From assembly GCA_030148045.1 (NCBI GenBank), contig JASBUE010000228.1, positions 1 to 11,288 on the forward strand: a stretch of DNA of 11,288 nucleotides. The letters are read 5' to 3'. This stretch comes from Candidatus Tenderia sp. GTDB taxonomy: Bacteria; Pseudomonadota; Gammaproteobacteria; Tenderiales; Tenderiaceae. This document shows positions 1-7,030 of this stretch, piece after piece. The notes under the pieces are model-generated. The model had not been told where the DNA came from and did not search any database. It was given only the letters and a program-made list of their open reading frames with translations. The stretch's first letter is position 1. Each line of letters starts with the position of its first letter. The position numbers and the translations under genes are program-made.

Positions 1-14
1 TTTAAACTGCTTTG

Positions 15-175
15 CTTGAACGAAGCATGACAAGCCATACCGACCCCACGCGTGACTTTACACCAATCAGTCTACTTCCCCCTCGCCCCCGAAGCCAATT
101 TTTTCTCTGGAGGCTAACGAAGCCGAAGCGATACTTGCTGAAGCCCCCGTAATATTTACAGCCTTGAACGAAGCA
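15..175. repeat. 13-bp direct repeat pair
   Basis: The 13-mer cttgaacgaagca occurs at 15-27 and again exactly at 163-175. Its core aacgaagc appears a third time at 116-123. In the plus direction both long copies can be read as L-N-E-A, but they lie in different frames, so this is not one repeated protein motif. A perfect 13-bp match within about 500 bases is unlikely by chance. It could be a remnant of a short duplication. Confidence 0.5.
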
Positions 176-262
176 GTGTCAGCTGAGAAGAACACTTTTC
201 TTGACGACACCACTTCGCTATCAGATTTTTAGCGCCCGCCTTTGGGGCCCAACATTGTAATT

Positions 263-308
263 GGATACCACTTTGGTGTGACTAATCACACCAAAGTGTC
301 CGATATCC
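263..308. repeat. Large inverted repeat / hairpin
   Basis: Two 13-base arms (269-281 and 286-298) are perfect reverse complements around a 4-base centre (ctaa, 282-285). After small unpaired gaps, outer 5-base arms ggata (263-267) and tatcc (304-308) also pair. There is no T-run on either side, so it does not look like an ordinary intrinsic terminator. It could be a regulator binding site, a cruciform, part of a mobile-element end, or a transcript-end stabiliser for gdh. The sequence alone does not decide among these. Confidence 0.75.
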
Positions 309-498
309 CCGCAGAATATTCCAGCATGCGGCTCACGTGATTTCCAGTGACTTTAGACTTATCCATTCAAAATCACACACTTACATCTTTTTCATCAACC
401 AATGCCAGCCGCGCGCCTTGACCACACAGCTTTGTGATATCAGCCGTTTTGTCCTATAACTCCGCCGCACTAGGGCCTGTTAACGCTCACCAGCACAG

Positions 499-2754
499 TC
501 ATTTCAGCTCACCGGCCCCGGCATGAGTCAAGGCCCGCAGCTCGCGCATGGCCACGGTCAACATGGCCAGTTCGGCCTTGCCGCCCGCATTGATCTCGGC
601 AAACACGTTATGGCAGTGCTCAATACCCAGGCGGTTGTGCAGTGACCAGGTCTTGATGCGCACGTCTGTATCATCAGTGCTATCGGTGCCGTTCAACACT
701 TGCAGGGTCAGGGCGCGCAGTTCGTTGTTCAATTCGTCCAACAAGCCGGTACGGGCCTTGCGCTGCCAGGGGTTGAGTCGCGGCAGCTGTTTGATCTGCT
801 CGGCCAGCCAGTGCAACTCCAGTTTGCTGGACAGGGCAAAGTACAGCTCCGCCACGGCCAACACCCCGATCCCGGTGTCGTTGGTCACTTCGGTGATATC
901 CAGGGTGGCATACCAGGTTTCCAGCCCGGCGATTCGCAAGGCCAGGGGCTTGGCAACGCCGGCGGCGGTATAGGGCCGCATCCGTTCGCGCAATGCTTTA
1001 CGATCGTCACTGTGCAACAGCTTGGTGAGTTGCTCGGCGATGGCCGTGGCGGCGGGTTGGAATTGCGCAATCGTCTCCGCGATACCCAGCGGCGGCCGGC
1101 GATTGCGCAGCAGCCAGAGCGTGGCGCGGTCCAGCAGGCGGCGGGTTTCGATCAGCATGTGCAGCTGTGTCTCGGCGCTGACCTGGTTGTCCAGCGCCTC
1201 GATCTCCGCCCACAGGGGCTCGATCTGGAAAATCTCCCGCGCCACGGTATAGGCACGGGCGATGTCGGCGGCGTGATCGCCGGTTGCCTCCTGGGTGCGG
1301 GCCCAGAAGCTGCCCCCCATGCGATTGACCAGGCTGCCGGTGATCTGGGTGGCGATGATTTCATGTCTCAGTGGATGCTGATCCATCTGTTCAACAAACC
1401 GGTCCCGGATCGGTTTGGGAAAGTAGGCGATCAATGCCTGCGACAGATAGGGGTCGCGCGTCACATCCGAGGCGACCAGTTCCTCAAACAACCTGACCTT
1501 GCTGTAGGCGATCAGGACGGCGATCTCCGGCCGCGTCAGCCCCTGTTCCCTGGCCTCCCGCTCGGCGATCATCTCGTCGTCGGGAAGGAACTCCAGCTTG
1601 CGTCGCAAGCGCCCCTCCTTCTCCAGCCGACGTATAAAGCGGGCGTGGTCACTGAGCAGGTAGGGTGCCTGGATAGTGGCGATACTGATGGCCTGGGACT
1701 GGAGATAGTTGTGCCGTAACACCAGCCGGGCCACTTCGTCGGTCATCTCGACCAATAACTGATTGCGTTGCTTGAGCGTCATATCGCCGCCGGCCACCAC
1801 TTGGCCCAGCAGGATCTTGATGTTCACCTCGTGGTCGGAACAGTCAACCCCGCCCGAGTTGTCGATGGCATCGGTATTGATCAAACCGCCGTGGACGGCG
1901 TACTCGATCCGCCCCAACTGGGTGAACCCCAGGTTGCCACCCTCGCCGACCACCCGGCAGCGCAGCTCGACGGCGTCGACGCGCACGGCGTCATTGGTTC
2001 GGTCATCGGCGGCACTGTGCTGCTCCGAGGAGGCCTTGACATAGGTGCCGATGCCGCCGTTCCAGAGCAGGTCCACCGGCGCCTTGAGGATGATGTGGAT
2101 CAGTTCATTGGGAGTGACGGTTTCCGCATCCGTGCCCAGCGCCTTGCGCGCCTCTTCGCTCAGGGTGATGGACTTGGCCCGGCGCGAGTAGATGGCGCCG
2201 CCTTTGGAGAGCAAGGTCAGGTCATAGTCGGTCCAGGCCGATCCGGGCAGGTTAAACAGGCGCTGCCGCTCGCCGAAGCTGGTCCCAGGATCGGGGTTCG
2301 GGTCGATAAATATGTGCAGGTGATTAAAGGCGGCGACCAGCCTGAGCTGTCGCGACAACAGCATGCCGTTACCGAACACATCCCCCGACATGTCGCCGAT
2401 ACCGGCCACGGTGAAGGGCTCGGCCTGGGTATTCACGCCCAGTTCGCGGAAATGGCGCTTGATCGATTCCCAGGCGCCGCGGGCGGTGATGCCCATCTTT
2501 TTGTGGTCATAACCGGCCGAACCGCCGGAGGCGAAGGCGTCCCCCAGCCAGAAGCCATACTCCTGGGCCAGGCCGTTGGCGATATCGGAAAAGGCGGCCG
2601 TACCCTTGTCCGCCGCCACCACCAGATAGGGGTCGTCACCGTCGTGGCGCACCACCTCGGCGGGGGGCACCACCTCCCCTTCGACCAGATTGTCGGTAAT
2701 GTCCAGCAGTCCGCGGATAAGGGTCTTGTAACATTCAATTACTTCCGCCTGCAC
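499..2754 (-). CDS. gdhB: NAD-specific glutamate dehydrogenase, C-terminal part (frame-broken)
   Basis: This is the second half of a giant NAD-dependent glutamate dehydrogenase (GDH180 class), which oxidatively deaminates glutamate to 2-oxoglutarate and ammonium in the cytoplasm. The 751 residues begin at a GTG (2754) inside the conserved stretch QAEVIECYKT. They include L-L-D-I-T-D-N-L at 16-23, the family motif GYDHKKMGITARGAWES at 81-97, GIGDMSGDVFGNG at 118-130, HLHIFIDPNPDP at 145-156, WNGGIGTYVK at 231-240 and GEGGNLGFTQ at 270-279. A long helical C-terminal region follows and the frame ends with TGA at 499-501. No separate ribosome site or domain boundary supports translation from this GTG, so it is best read as the continuation of the upstream frame. 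Together with the first part it gives about 1,620 residues, the normal family length. Identification of the family is firm; whether this piece is made on its own is doubtful. Confidence 0.9.
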   Translation of the reverse strand: MQAEVIECYKTLIRGLLDITDNLVEGEVVPPAEVVRHDGDDPYLVVAADKGTAAFSDIANGLAQEYGFWLGDAFASGGSAGYDHKKMGITARGAWESIKRHFRELGVNTQAEPFTVAGIGDMSGDVFGNGMLLSRQLRLVAAFNHLHIFIDPNPDPGTSFGERQRLFNLPGSAWTDYDLTLLSKGGAIYSRRAKSITLSEEARKALGTDAETVTPNELIHIILKAPVDLLWNGGIGTYVKASSEQHSAADDRTNDAVRVDAVELRCRVVGEGGNLGFTQLGRIEYAVHGGLINTDAIDNSGGVDCSDHEVNIKILLGQVVAGGDMTLKQRNQLLVEMTDEVARLVLRHNYLQSQAISIATIQAPYLLSDHARFIRRLEKEGRLRRKLEFLPDDEMIAEREAREQGLTRPEIAVLIAYSKVRLFEELVASDVTRDPYLSQALIAYFPKPIRDRFVEQMDQHPLRHEIIATQITGSLVNRMGGSFWARTQEATGDHAADIARAYTVAREIFQIEPLWAEIEALDNQVSAETQLHMLIETRRLLDRATLWLLRNRRPPLGIAETIAQFQPAATAIAEQLTKLLHSDDRKALRERMRPYTAAGVAKPLALRIAGLETWYATLDITEVTNDTGIGVLAVAELYFALSSKLELHWLAEQIKQLPRLNPWQRKARTGLLDELNNELRALTLQVLNGTDSTDDTDVRIKTWSLHNRLGIEHCHNVFAEINAGGKAELAMLTVAMRELRALTHAGAGELK

Positions 2755-2766
2755 GGCGTTAGGTCA
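2739..2766 (-). other. Frame break inside the glutamate dehydrogenase gene
   Basis: On the minus strand the upstream frame reads ...P-K-R-L-P-G-G-D-D and then runs out of family similarity into L-T-P-C-R-R-K and a TAA at 2739-2741. The downstream frame, which resumes A-V-Q-A-E-V-I-E-C-Y, is closed upstream by a TGA at 2764-2766. The change of frame must therefore fall between 2742 and 2766. Between the GGD codon and the Ala-Val-Gln codons there are 8 bases where a multiple of three is needed. One missing base or two extra bases would restore one frame. No X-XXY-YYZ slippery heptamer lies in this interval, so programmed frameshifting is not supported. Confidence 0.9.
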
Positions 2767-5351
2767 TCGCCGCCGGGCAACCGTTTGGGCACGAAGCCAC
2801 CCTTGGCCCCCACAGGGACGATGACGGCGTTTTTGACCATCTGCGCCTTCATCAGGCCGAGGATCTCGGTGCGGAAATCCTCGCGCCGGTCCGACCAGCG
2901 CAGACCGCCGCGCGCCACCAGGCCGCCGCGTAGATGCACCCCTTCGACCCGCGGCGAATAGACGAATATCTCGAACATGGGGCGCGGCTCGGGGAGGGTC
3001 GGCAACTCGCGCGGATCAAGCTTGAATGAGAGATAGGGCTTGGGGTTGCCGCTGTCATCGGCCTGATAATAGTTGCTGCGCAGCATGGCCTGAATCAGGC
3101 TCAGGAAGTTGCGCAGAATACGGTCTTCATCCAGATTGGCCACCTGGTCCAGGGCCTCGGTGATAGTACCGACCCATTGAGTGCCGCGCTCTTTGTCTGG
3201 CTGTGCCGCCGGCGCGAAACGCGCCGCGAACAGGGCCACCAACTGACGGGCGATGGCGGGATGGCTGGCCAAGGCGTTTTCCATGTACGCCTGACTGAAG
3301 GGCATGCGTGTCTGCAACAGGTATTTGCACATGGCGCGCAACAGCACTACTTCGCGCCAGTTGAGCGCGGCCGCCAGCACCAGACGGTTGAATCCGTCGT
3401 TTTCCATATCGCCGCTGCAGACCCGGGCAAAGGCGTCCTGGAAGATATCCTTGACCTCCAGCACCTCCACATCGACGCCGAAGGCGGGCAGCATGTCGAA
3501 CTCGGTGATCCAGTAGCACTCGCCCTGGCGGGTCTCGATCTCATAGGGACGGGCGCTCAGCACCCGCAGCCCCATGCGTTCCAGCATGGGCATGATATCC
3601 GACAGGGGCATGGCCCCATCGCGACCGAAGACCTTGAAACGCAGCAACTCATCCCCTGTTTCGGGCGGCCGGTAGAGATGCATGGCCAGCGGCCGGGTAT
3701 CATCGATGCTTTCCAGACGCAGAATATCGTGCACCGCGGTACGCGGCGAATAGTCATCGTGATAGGCATGGGGGAAGGCCTCACCATAGCGATCATAGAG
3801 CTGGGTGGCACGTGCTTCCCCCACTTGGCCATACAGCATATTGAGCAAACCGTCCTGCCACGACATCATGGCCTCGGTCATGAGCGCGCGCAGCTCTGTT
3901 TCGTCATAGCTGACCGGCTTGTCGGGCCGGGTGCGGATAATGAAGTGCACCCGCGCCAGCGGCGATTCCGACAACTGAATATTGAATTCGCAGGCCTGCC
4001 CCTCTAGCGCCTGCATCAGGATCTCCTGAATCCGCCGCCGCAGGCGGGTGTCATAATGATCCCTGGGCACATAGACCAGGGCGGTGACAAAACGGCCGAA
4101 CAGATCGCGACGCAGAAACAGCCCCAGCCTGTGGCGTTCCCGCACCTGCAGGATGCCCATGGCGACGTCGAACAGTTCATCGCCGGTAAACTGAAACATC
4201 TCGTCACGCGGGAAAGTTTCCAGAATGTGCTGCAGCGCCTTGTGGTCGTGGCCGGCCACCGCGAAGCCCGCCTTTTCCATGACGAACTCGACCTTGCGCC
4301 GCAGGATGGGGATATCGTTCGGGCGGGCACTGTAGGCCGCCGAGCCGTAGAGACCGAGAAAGCGCCACTCGCCGATCACCTCACCGGCATCGTTGTAGCG
4401 CTTGATGCCGATGTAATCCAGGTGCACGGGACGATGGACCGTCGACACGGCCGTGGATTTGGTAATGATCAGCAGAGTACGCTGGCGTGCCAGTTTACGC
4501 AGCGGCGCCGGTATATGGGCAAAACTCTGGGACGCGCGGCCACTGTCGGCGCCGGTCTCGCGCAGGATGCCCAGACCGGAACCGGCCACCAGGCGCAGCA
4601 CGTCCTGACCGCCTTCCTCCACCAGGTCGTAGGCGCGGAAACCGATGAAGGTGAAATGGTGGTTCTCCATCCAGCGCAAAAAGGCCAACGACTCCTGCTT
4701 TTCCTCCTGCGGCACCGGCAGCACCTGGGCTTCAACGAGGGAGATGATCTCCATGATTTTATCCCGCATCGGCGCCCAATCTTCCACGACCAAACCCACG
4801 TCATTCAGCACCTGCTCGACATGCGTGTGCAGCGTCGCCAGGGCCTGGTCATCCGTCTGACGATCCACTTCGAAATGCAATACCGCCTCGGTCAACTCCT
4901 TCCCGCTTCGAATACCGCGGGGCAACACCTGCTTGATCCGGCCCCCGGCGTCACGGACCACCTGAATCACCGGGTGTATCACCAGATGCGCGGTCAACCC
5001 CAGACGCACGCACAACATGCCGAGCGAATCGACCAGAAACGGCATGTCGTCGGTGACGACCTCCACCACCGTGTGGGTCGATTGCCAGCCGTGTTGTTCG
5101 AAATGGGGATTGTAAACCTGGATCAGAGGCTGCCCCGGCCGGCGCCGGCGCCCCAGCCGCCAGTGTGCCAGCATGGCGCCGCATAAATCGTCTATGGCCC
5201 GATCATGCAGATCCTCCAGGGCGGCGGCGGCATAGTATTGCAGGGCAAACTCTTTAACCGGTTCCGCTTCTTCCGGAGACAGCCTCTCGGCGGCCACGGC
5301 CATAATACGCTTGATGATGTGTTGGCGTTCGTGCTCTTTGGCCTGTGACAT
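2739..5351 (-). CDS. gdhB: NAD-specific glutamate dehydrogenase, N-terminal part (frame-broken)
   Basis: This is the first part of the same giant NAD-glutamate dehydrogenase, about 870 residues. In this family the N-terminal part carries ACT-like and other regulatory folds and the catalytic domain starts near its end. Here the last ~60 residues hold the catalytic-domain entry: R-W-S-D-R-R-E-D-F-R-T-E-I-L-G-L-M-K-A-Q and V-P-V-G-A-K-G-G-F-V-P-K, with the glutamate-binding lysine of G-A-K-G-G at about residue 850. The frame then leaves the family sequence and stops at 2739. I chose ATG at 5351 (MSQAKEHERQH). The frame can be extended to a TTG at 5375, adding 8 residues, but neither start has a good ribosome site. 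The gene is divergent from pyrR. Because the break lies between the lysine motif and the nucleotide-binding half, this product alone should not be an active dehydrogenase. It overlaps the downstream frame by 16 bases. Confidence 0.9.
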   Translation of the reverse strand: MSQAKEHERQHIIKRIMAVAAERLSPEEAEPVKEFALQYYAAAALEDLHDRAIDDLCGAMLAHWRLGRRRRPGQPLIQVYNPHFEQHGWQSTHTVVEVVTDDMPFLVDSLGMLCVRLGLTAHLVIHPVIQVVRDAGGRIKQVLPRGIRSGKELTEAVLHFEVDRQTDDQALATLHTHVEQVLNDVGLVVEDWAPMRDKIMEIISLVEAQVLPVPQEEKQESLAFLRWMENHHFTFIGFRAYDLVEEGGQDVLRLVAGSGLGILRETGADSGRASQSFAHIPAPLRKLARQRTLLIITKSTAVSTVHRPVHLDYIGIKRYNDAGEVIGEWRFLGLYGSAAYSARPNDIPILRRKVEFVMEKAGFAVAGHDHKALQHILETFPRDEMFQFTGDELFDVAMGILQVRERHRLGLFLRRDLFGRFVTALVYVPRDHYDTRLRRRIQEILMQALEGQACEFNIQLSESPLARVHFIIRTRPDKPVSYDETELRALMTEAMMSWQDGLLNMLYGQVGEARATQLYDRYGEAFPHAYHDDYSPRTAVHDILRLESIDDTRPLAMHLYRPPETGDELLRFKVFGRDGAMPLSDIMPMLERMGLRVLSARPYEIETRQGECYWITEFDMLPAFGVDVEVLEVKDIFQDAFARVCSGDMENDGFNRLVLAAALNWREVVLLRAMCKYLLQTRMPFSQAYMENALASHPAIARQLVALFAARFAPAAQPDKERGTQWVGTITEALDQVANLDEDRILRNFLSLIQAMLRSNYYQADDSGNPKPYLSFKLDPRELPTLPEPRPMFEIFVYSPRVEGVHLRGGLVARGGLRWSDRREDFRTEILGLMKAQMVKNAVIVPVGAKGGFVPKRLPGGDDLTPCRRK

Positions 5352-5507
5352 GGTTTGCAATCCGGTTCTACTCAAATCAGTTTAGAATAATCGTATACGA
5401 CGGTAACACTAAAACCCCAGTTTACCCCATCGCTAATCCACCAAGATGGCGGTACAATGGCCCCGCATGAGGCGGGCCCGCCCGGCCGCAGCGACAAGGA
5501 ACCGACC
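5352..5507. promoter_or_regulatory. Divergent promoter region between gdh and pyrR
   Basis: This 156-base spacer must drive gdh leftwards and the pyr operon rightwards. A TACAAT at 5453-5458 resembles a sigma70 -10 box for pyrR, but no clear -35 sits 16-18 bases before it. A perfect 10-bp palindrome (tcgtatacga, 5391-5400) lies close to the gdh start and could be an operator. A 12-bp GC palindrome occupies 5471-5482, and a small stem pairs 5462-5466 with 5472-5476. If transcription starts just after the TACAAT, the pyrR leader is only about 40 bases. That leaves no room for a Bacillus-type PyrR attenuator with antiterminator and terminator. Promoter positions are guesses. Confidence 0.4.
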
Positions 5508-6020
5508 ATGACCCAAGCCGTCGATATCGACAAGATCCTCAACGAGCTCGCCGCCGGACTGAAACGCCATTTGACGCGGCTGGGCGTCACGGAACCATTG
5601 ATGATCGGCATCCACTCCGGCGGCGTCTGGGTGGCGGAACGGCTGCATGAGCTGCTGGGGCTGAAGGAGCCGCTCGGTCACCTGGATATCTCCTTTTACC
5701 GCGATGATTTCAGCCGTATCGGCATGAACCCGCAGGTCAAACCGTCCCACCTGCCCTTCAATGTGGATGATCGCCATATCATCCTGGTGGACGATGTGCT
5801 CTTCACCGGCCGCACCATCCGCGCCGCCCTCAACGAGATCTTCGACTACGGCCGGCCGGCGGCGGTAACACTAGCGGTATTGATCGACCGCGGCGGCCGT
5901 GAGCTGCCCATCGCGGCCGATGTCGCCGGCCTGAAAATGACACTGGCCCCGGGTGAAAACGTCAAGTTGAAGGGGCCCGAGCCGCTCAGGCTGGTGGTGG
6001 CGCGCAAAGAAGGTAAATAA
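5508..6020 (+). CDS. pyrR: PyrR bifunctional pyrimidine regulator / uracil phosphoribosyltransferase
   Basis: PyrR is a type I phosphoribosyltransferase-fold protein that in various bacteria regulates pyrimidine genes and can convert uracil plus PRPP to UMP. The 170-residue length is typical. The PRPP-binding loop is plain: I-I-L-V-D-D-V-L-F-T-G-R-T at 91-103. Also present are G-I-H-S-G-G at 34-39 and the family signature L-I-D-R-G-G-R-E-L-P-I at 125-135. The start at 5508 is chosen because a Shine-Dalgarno aagga lies 8 bases before it and it gives the usual N-terminus. An upstream in-frame ATG at 5457 would add 17 residues lacking family character and would overlap the likely promoter. It leads the pyrR-pyrB-pyrC' operon, 23 bases before pyrB. 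In Pseudomonas, PyrR is reported to control pyrB. No RNA attenuator is seen here, so control at DNA or translational level is more likely (inference). Confidence 0.95.
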   Translation: MTQAVDIDKILNELAAGLKRHLTRLGVTEPLMIGIHSGGVWVAERLHELLGLKEPLGHLDISFYRDDFSRIGMNPQVKPSHLPFNVDDRHIILVDDVLFTGRTIRAALNEIFDYGRPAAVTLAVLIDRGGRELPIAADVAGLKMTLAPGENVKLKGPEPLRLVVARKEGK

Positions 6021-6043
6021 CCAACAACAGATTAAGGAGCCGT

Positions 6044-7030
6044 ATGATCCGCCGCAATATCCAGCTGAATGAACAGGGCCGCCTGCGCCATTTTCTGACC
6101 GTCGAAGGGCTCAAGCGCCAGGTACTGATGGATATTCTGGATACGGCCGCATCGCTCAGCGGCGTCACCGATCAGACGGTGAAAAAGGTCCCGCTGCTGC
6201 GCGGCAAGACCATCGTCAATCTCTTTTTCGAGTCCAGCACCCGCACCCGCACCACCTTCGAACTGGCCGCCAAACGCTTATCGGCCGATGTGCTCAACCT
6301 CAACATCTCCACCTCGGCCACCAACAAGGGCGAAACCCTGCTCGACACCCTGCACAATCTGCAGGCCATGCACTGCGACATGTTCGTGGTGCGCCATGCC
6401 GACAGCGGCGCGGCCCACTTCATCGCCAACCACGTCGCCCCGCACATCAGTGTCATCAACGCCGGCGACGGCAGCCACGCTCATCACACCCAGGCCATGT
6501 TGGACATGTATACCATCCGCCAGAAGAAGGGCGATTTCTATCCGCTGATCGTGGCCATCGTCGGCGATATCATGCATTCGCGGGTGGCGCGCTCGCAGAT
6601 TCACGCCCTCACCACCCTAGGGGTGACCGAGGTGCGCGTCATCGGCCCCAAGACCCTGATGCCGAAAGATGTGGAAACCCTCGGCGTGCACGTCTATCAC
6701 GACATGGACCAGGGCCTGCGCGACGTGGACGTGGTGATTATGCTGCGCCTGCAGAACGAACGGATGCAGGGCGAGCTGCTGCCCAGTGAACATGAATACT
6801 ATCAACTCTACGGCCTCACCCAGGAGCGGCTGGCCCAGGCCAGGCCGGATGCCATCGTCATGCATCCGGGACCCATCAACAGCGGCGTCGAGATCGAATC
6901 CAGCGTCGCCGACGGGCCGCGCTCGGTGATCCTGCAACAGGTCAGCCACGGCATCGCCGTGCGCATGGCGGTGATGTCCCTGTGCATGGGCAGCCACGCC
7001 AAAGATGACAAGGAAGGAGGTGCGACCTGA
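6044..7030 (+). CDS. pyrB: Aspartate carbamoyltransferase catalytic chain
   Basis: PyrB joins carbamoyl phosphate and aspartate to make N-carbamoyl-aspartate, the committed step of pyrimidine synthesis. At 328 residues it has the usual length. The carbamoyl-phosphate loop F-F-E-S-S-T-R-T-R-T-T-F-E is at 61-73. The second loop has S-A-T-N-K-G-E at 91-97 with Lys95. The aspartate-side motif M-L-R-L-Q-N-E-R is at 233-240 and M-H-P-G-P at 273-277. The start has a strong taaggag ribosome site 3 bases upstream. Two positions differ from the usual family sequence as I know it: the H-P-T-Q motif reads H-H-T-Q (147-150) and the usual N-R-G-V-E-I reads N-S-G-V-E-I (Ser280). The stop overlaps the pyrC' start by one base (TGATG), implying coupled translation. 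In Pseudomonas this chain assembles with PyrC' into a dodecameric enzyme, and the same is expected here. Confidence 0.96.
   Translation: MIRRNIQLNEQGRLRHFLTVEGLKRQVLMDILDTAASLSGVTDQTVKKVPLLRGKTIVNLFFESSTRTRTTFELAAKRLSADVLNLNISTSATNKGETLLDTLHNLQAMHCDMFVVRHADSGAAHFIANHVAPHISVINAGDGSHAHHTQAMLDMYTIRQKKGDFYPLIVAIVGDIMHSRVARSQIHALTTLGVTEVRVIGPKTLMPKDVETLGVHVYHDMDQGLRDVDVVIMLRLQNERMQGELLPSEHEYYQLYGLTQERLAQARPDAIVMHPGPINSGVEIESSVADGPRSVILQQVSHGIAVRMAVMSLCMGSHAKDDKEGGAT

Larger units (their letters stand above)
1..498. other. AT-richer gene-poor stretch downstream of gdh
   Basis: No intact gene is visible in these ~500 bases. By eye they are clearly richer in A and T than the coding regions to the right. 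In the plus direction one frame closes with TGA at 28-30 after nine codons (ending L-N-E-A) and could be the tail of a gene entering from the left. A second frame is open from 56 to a TAG at 230-232. Its later part has a coding-like, Glu/Ala-rich flavour, but it has no ATG and no family I recognise. The stretch also holds a 13-bp direct repeat and a strong inverted repeat, listed separately. No T-tailed hairpin that would terminate the minus-strand gdh was found. The whole looks like an eroded or rearranged spacer, but that is an inference. Confidence 0.55.

Noticed and set aside
2739..2766. Programmed -1 ribosomal frameshift joining the two gdh parts
   Set aside because: A -1 shift would restore the frame, but there is no X-XXY-YYZ slippery site between the TGA (2764-2766) and the TAA (2739-2741), and no obvious downstream stimulatory structure. 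An indel is simpler.
700..2961. Long plus-strand open frames (340-400 codons) opposite gdh, with similar ones at 3177-4007 and 4056-5186
   Set aside because: They are antisense to a gene with unmistakable family motifs, have low-complexity Gly/Gln/His-rich translations typical of GC-rich shadow frames, and lack ribosome sites.
5457..5507. Upstream ATG at 5457 as the pyrR start
   Set aside because: The added 17 residues do not resemble PyrR, and the ATG overlaps the candidate -10 box. The ATG at 5508 has a proper ribosome site.
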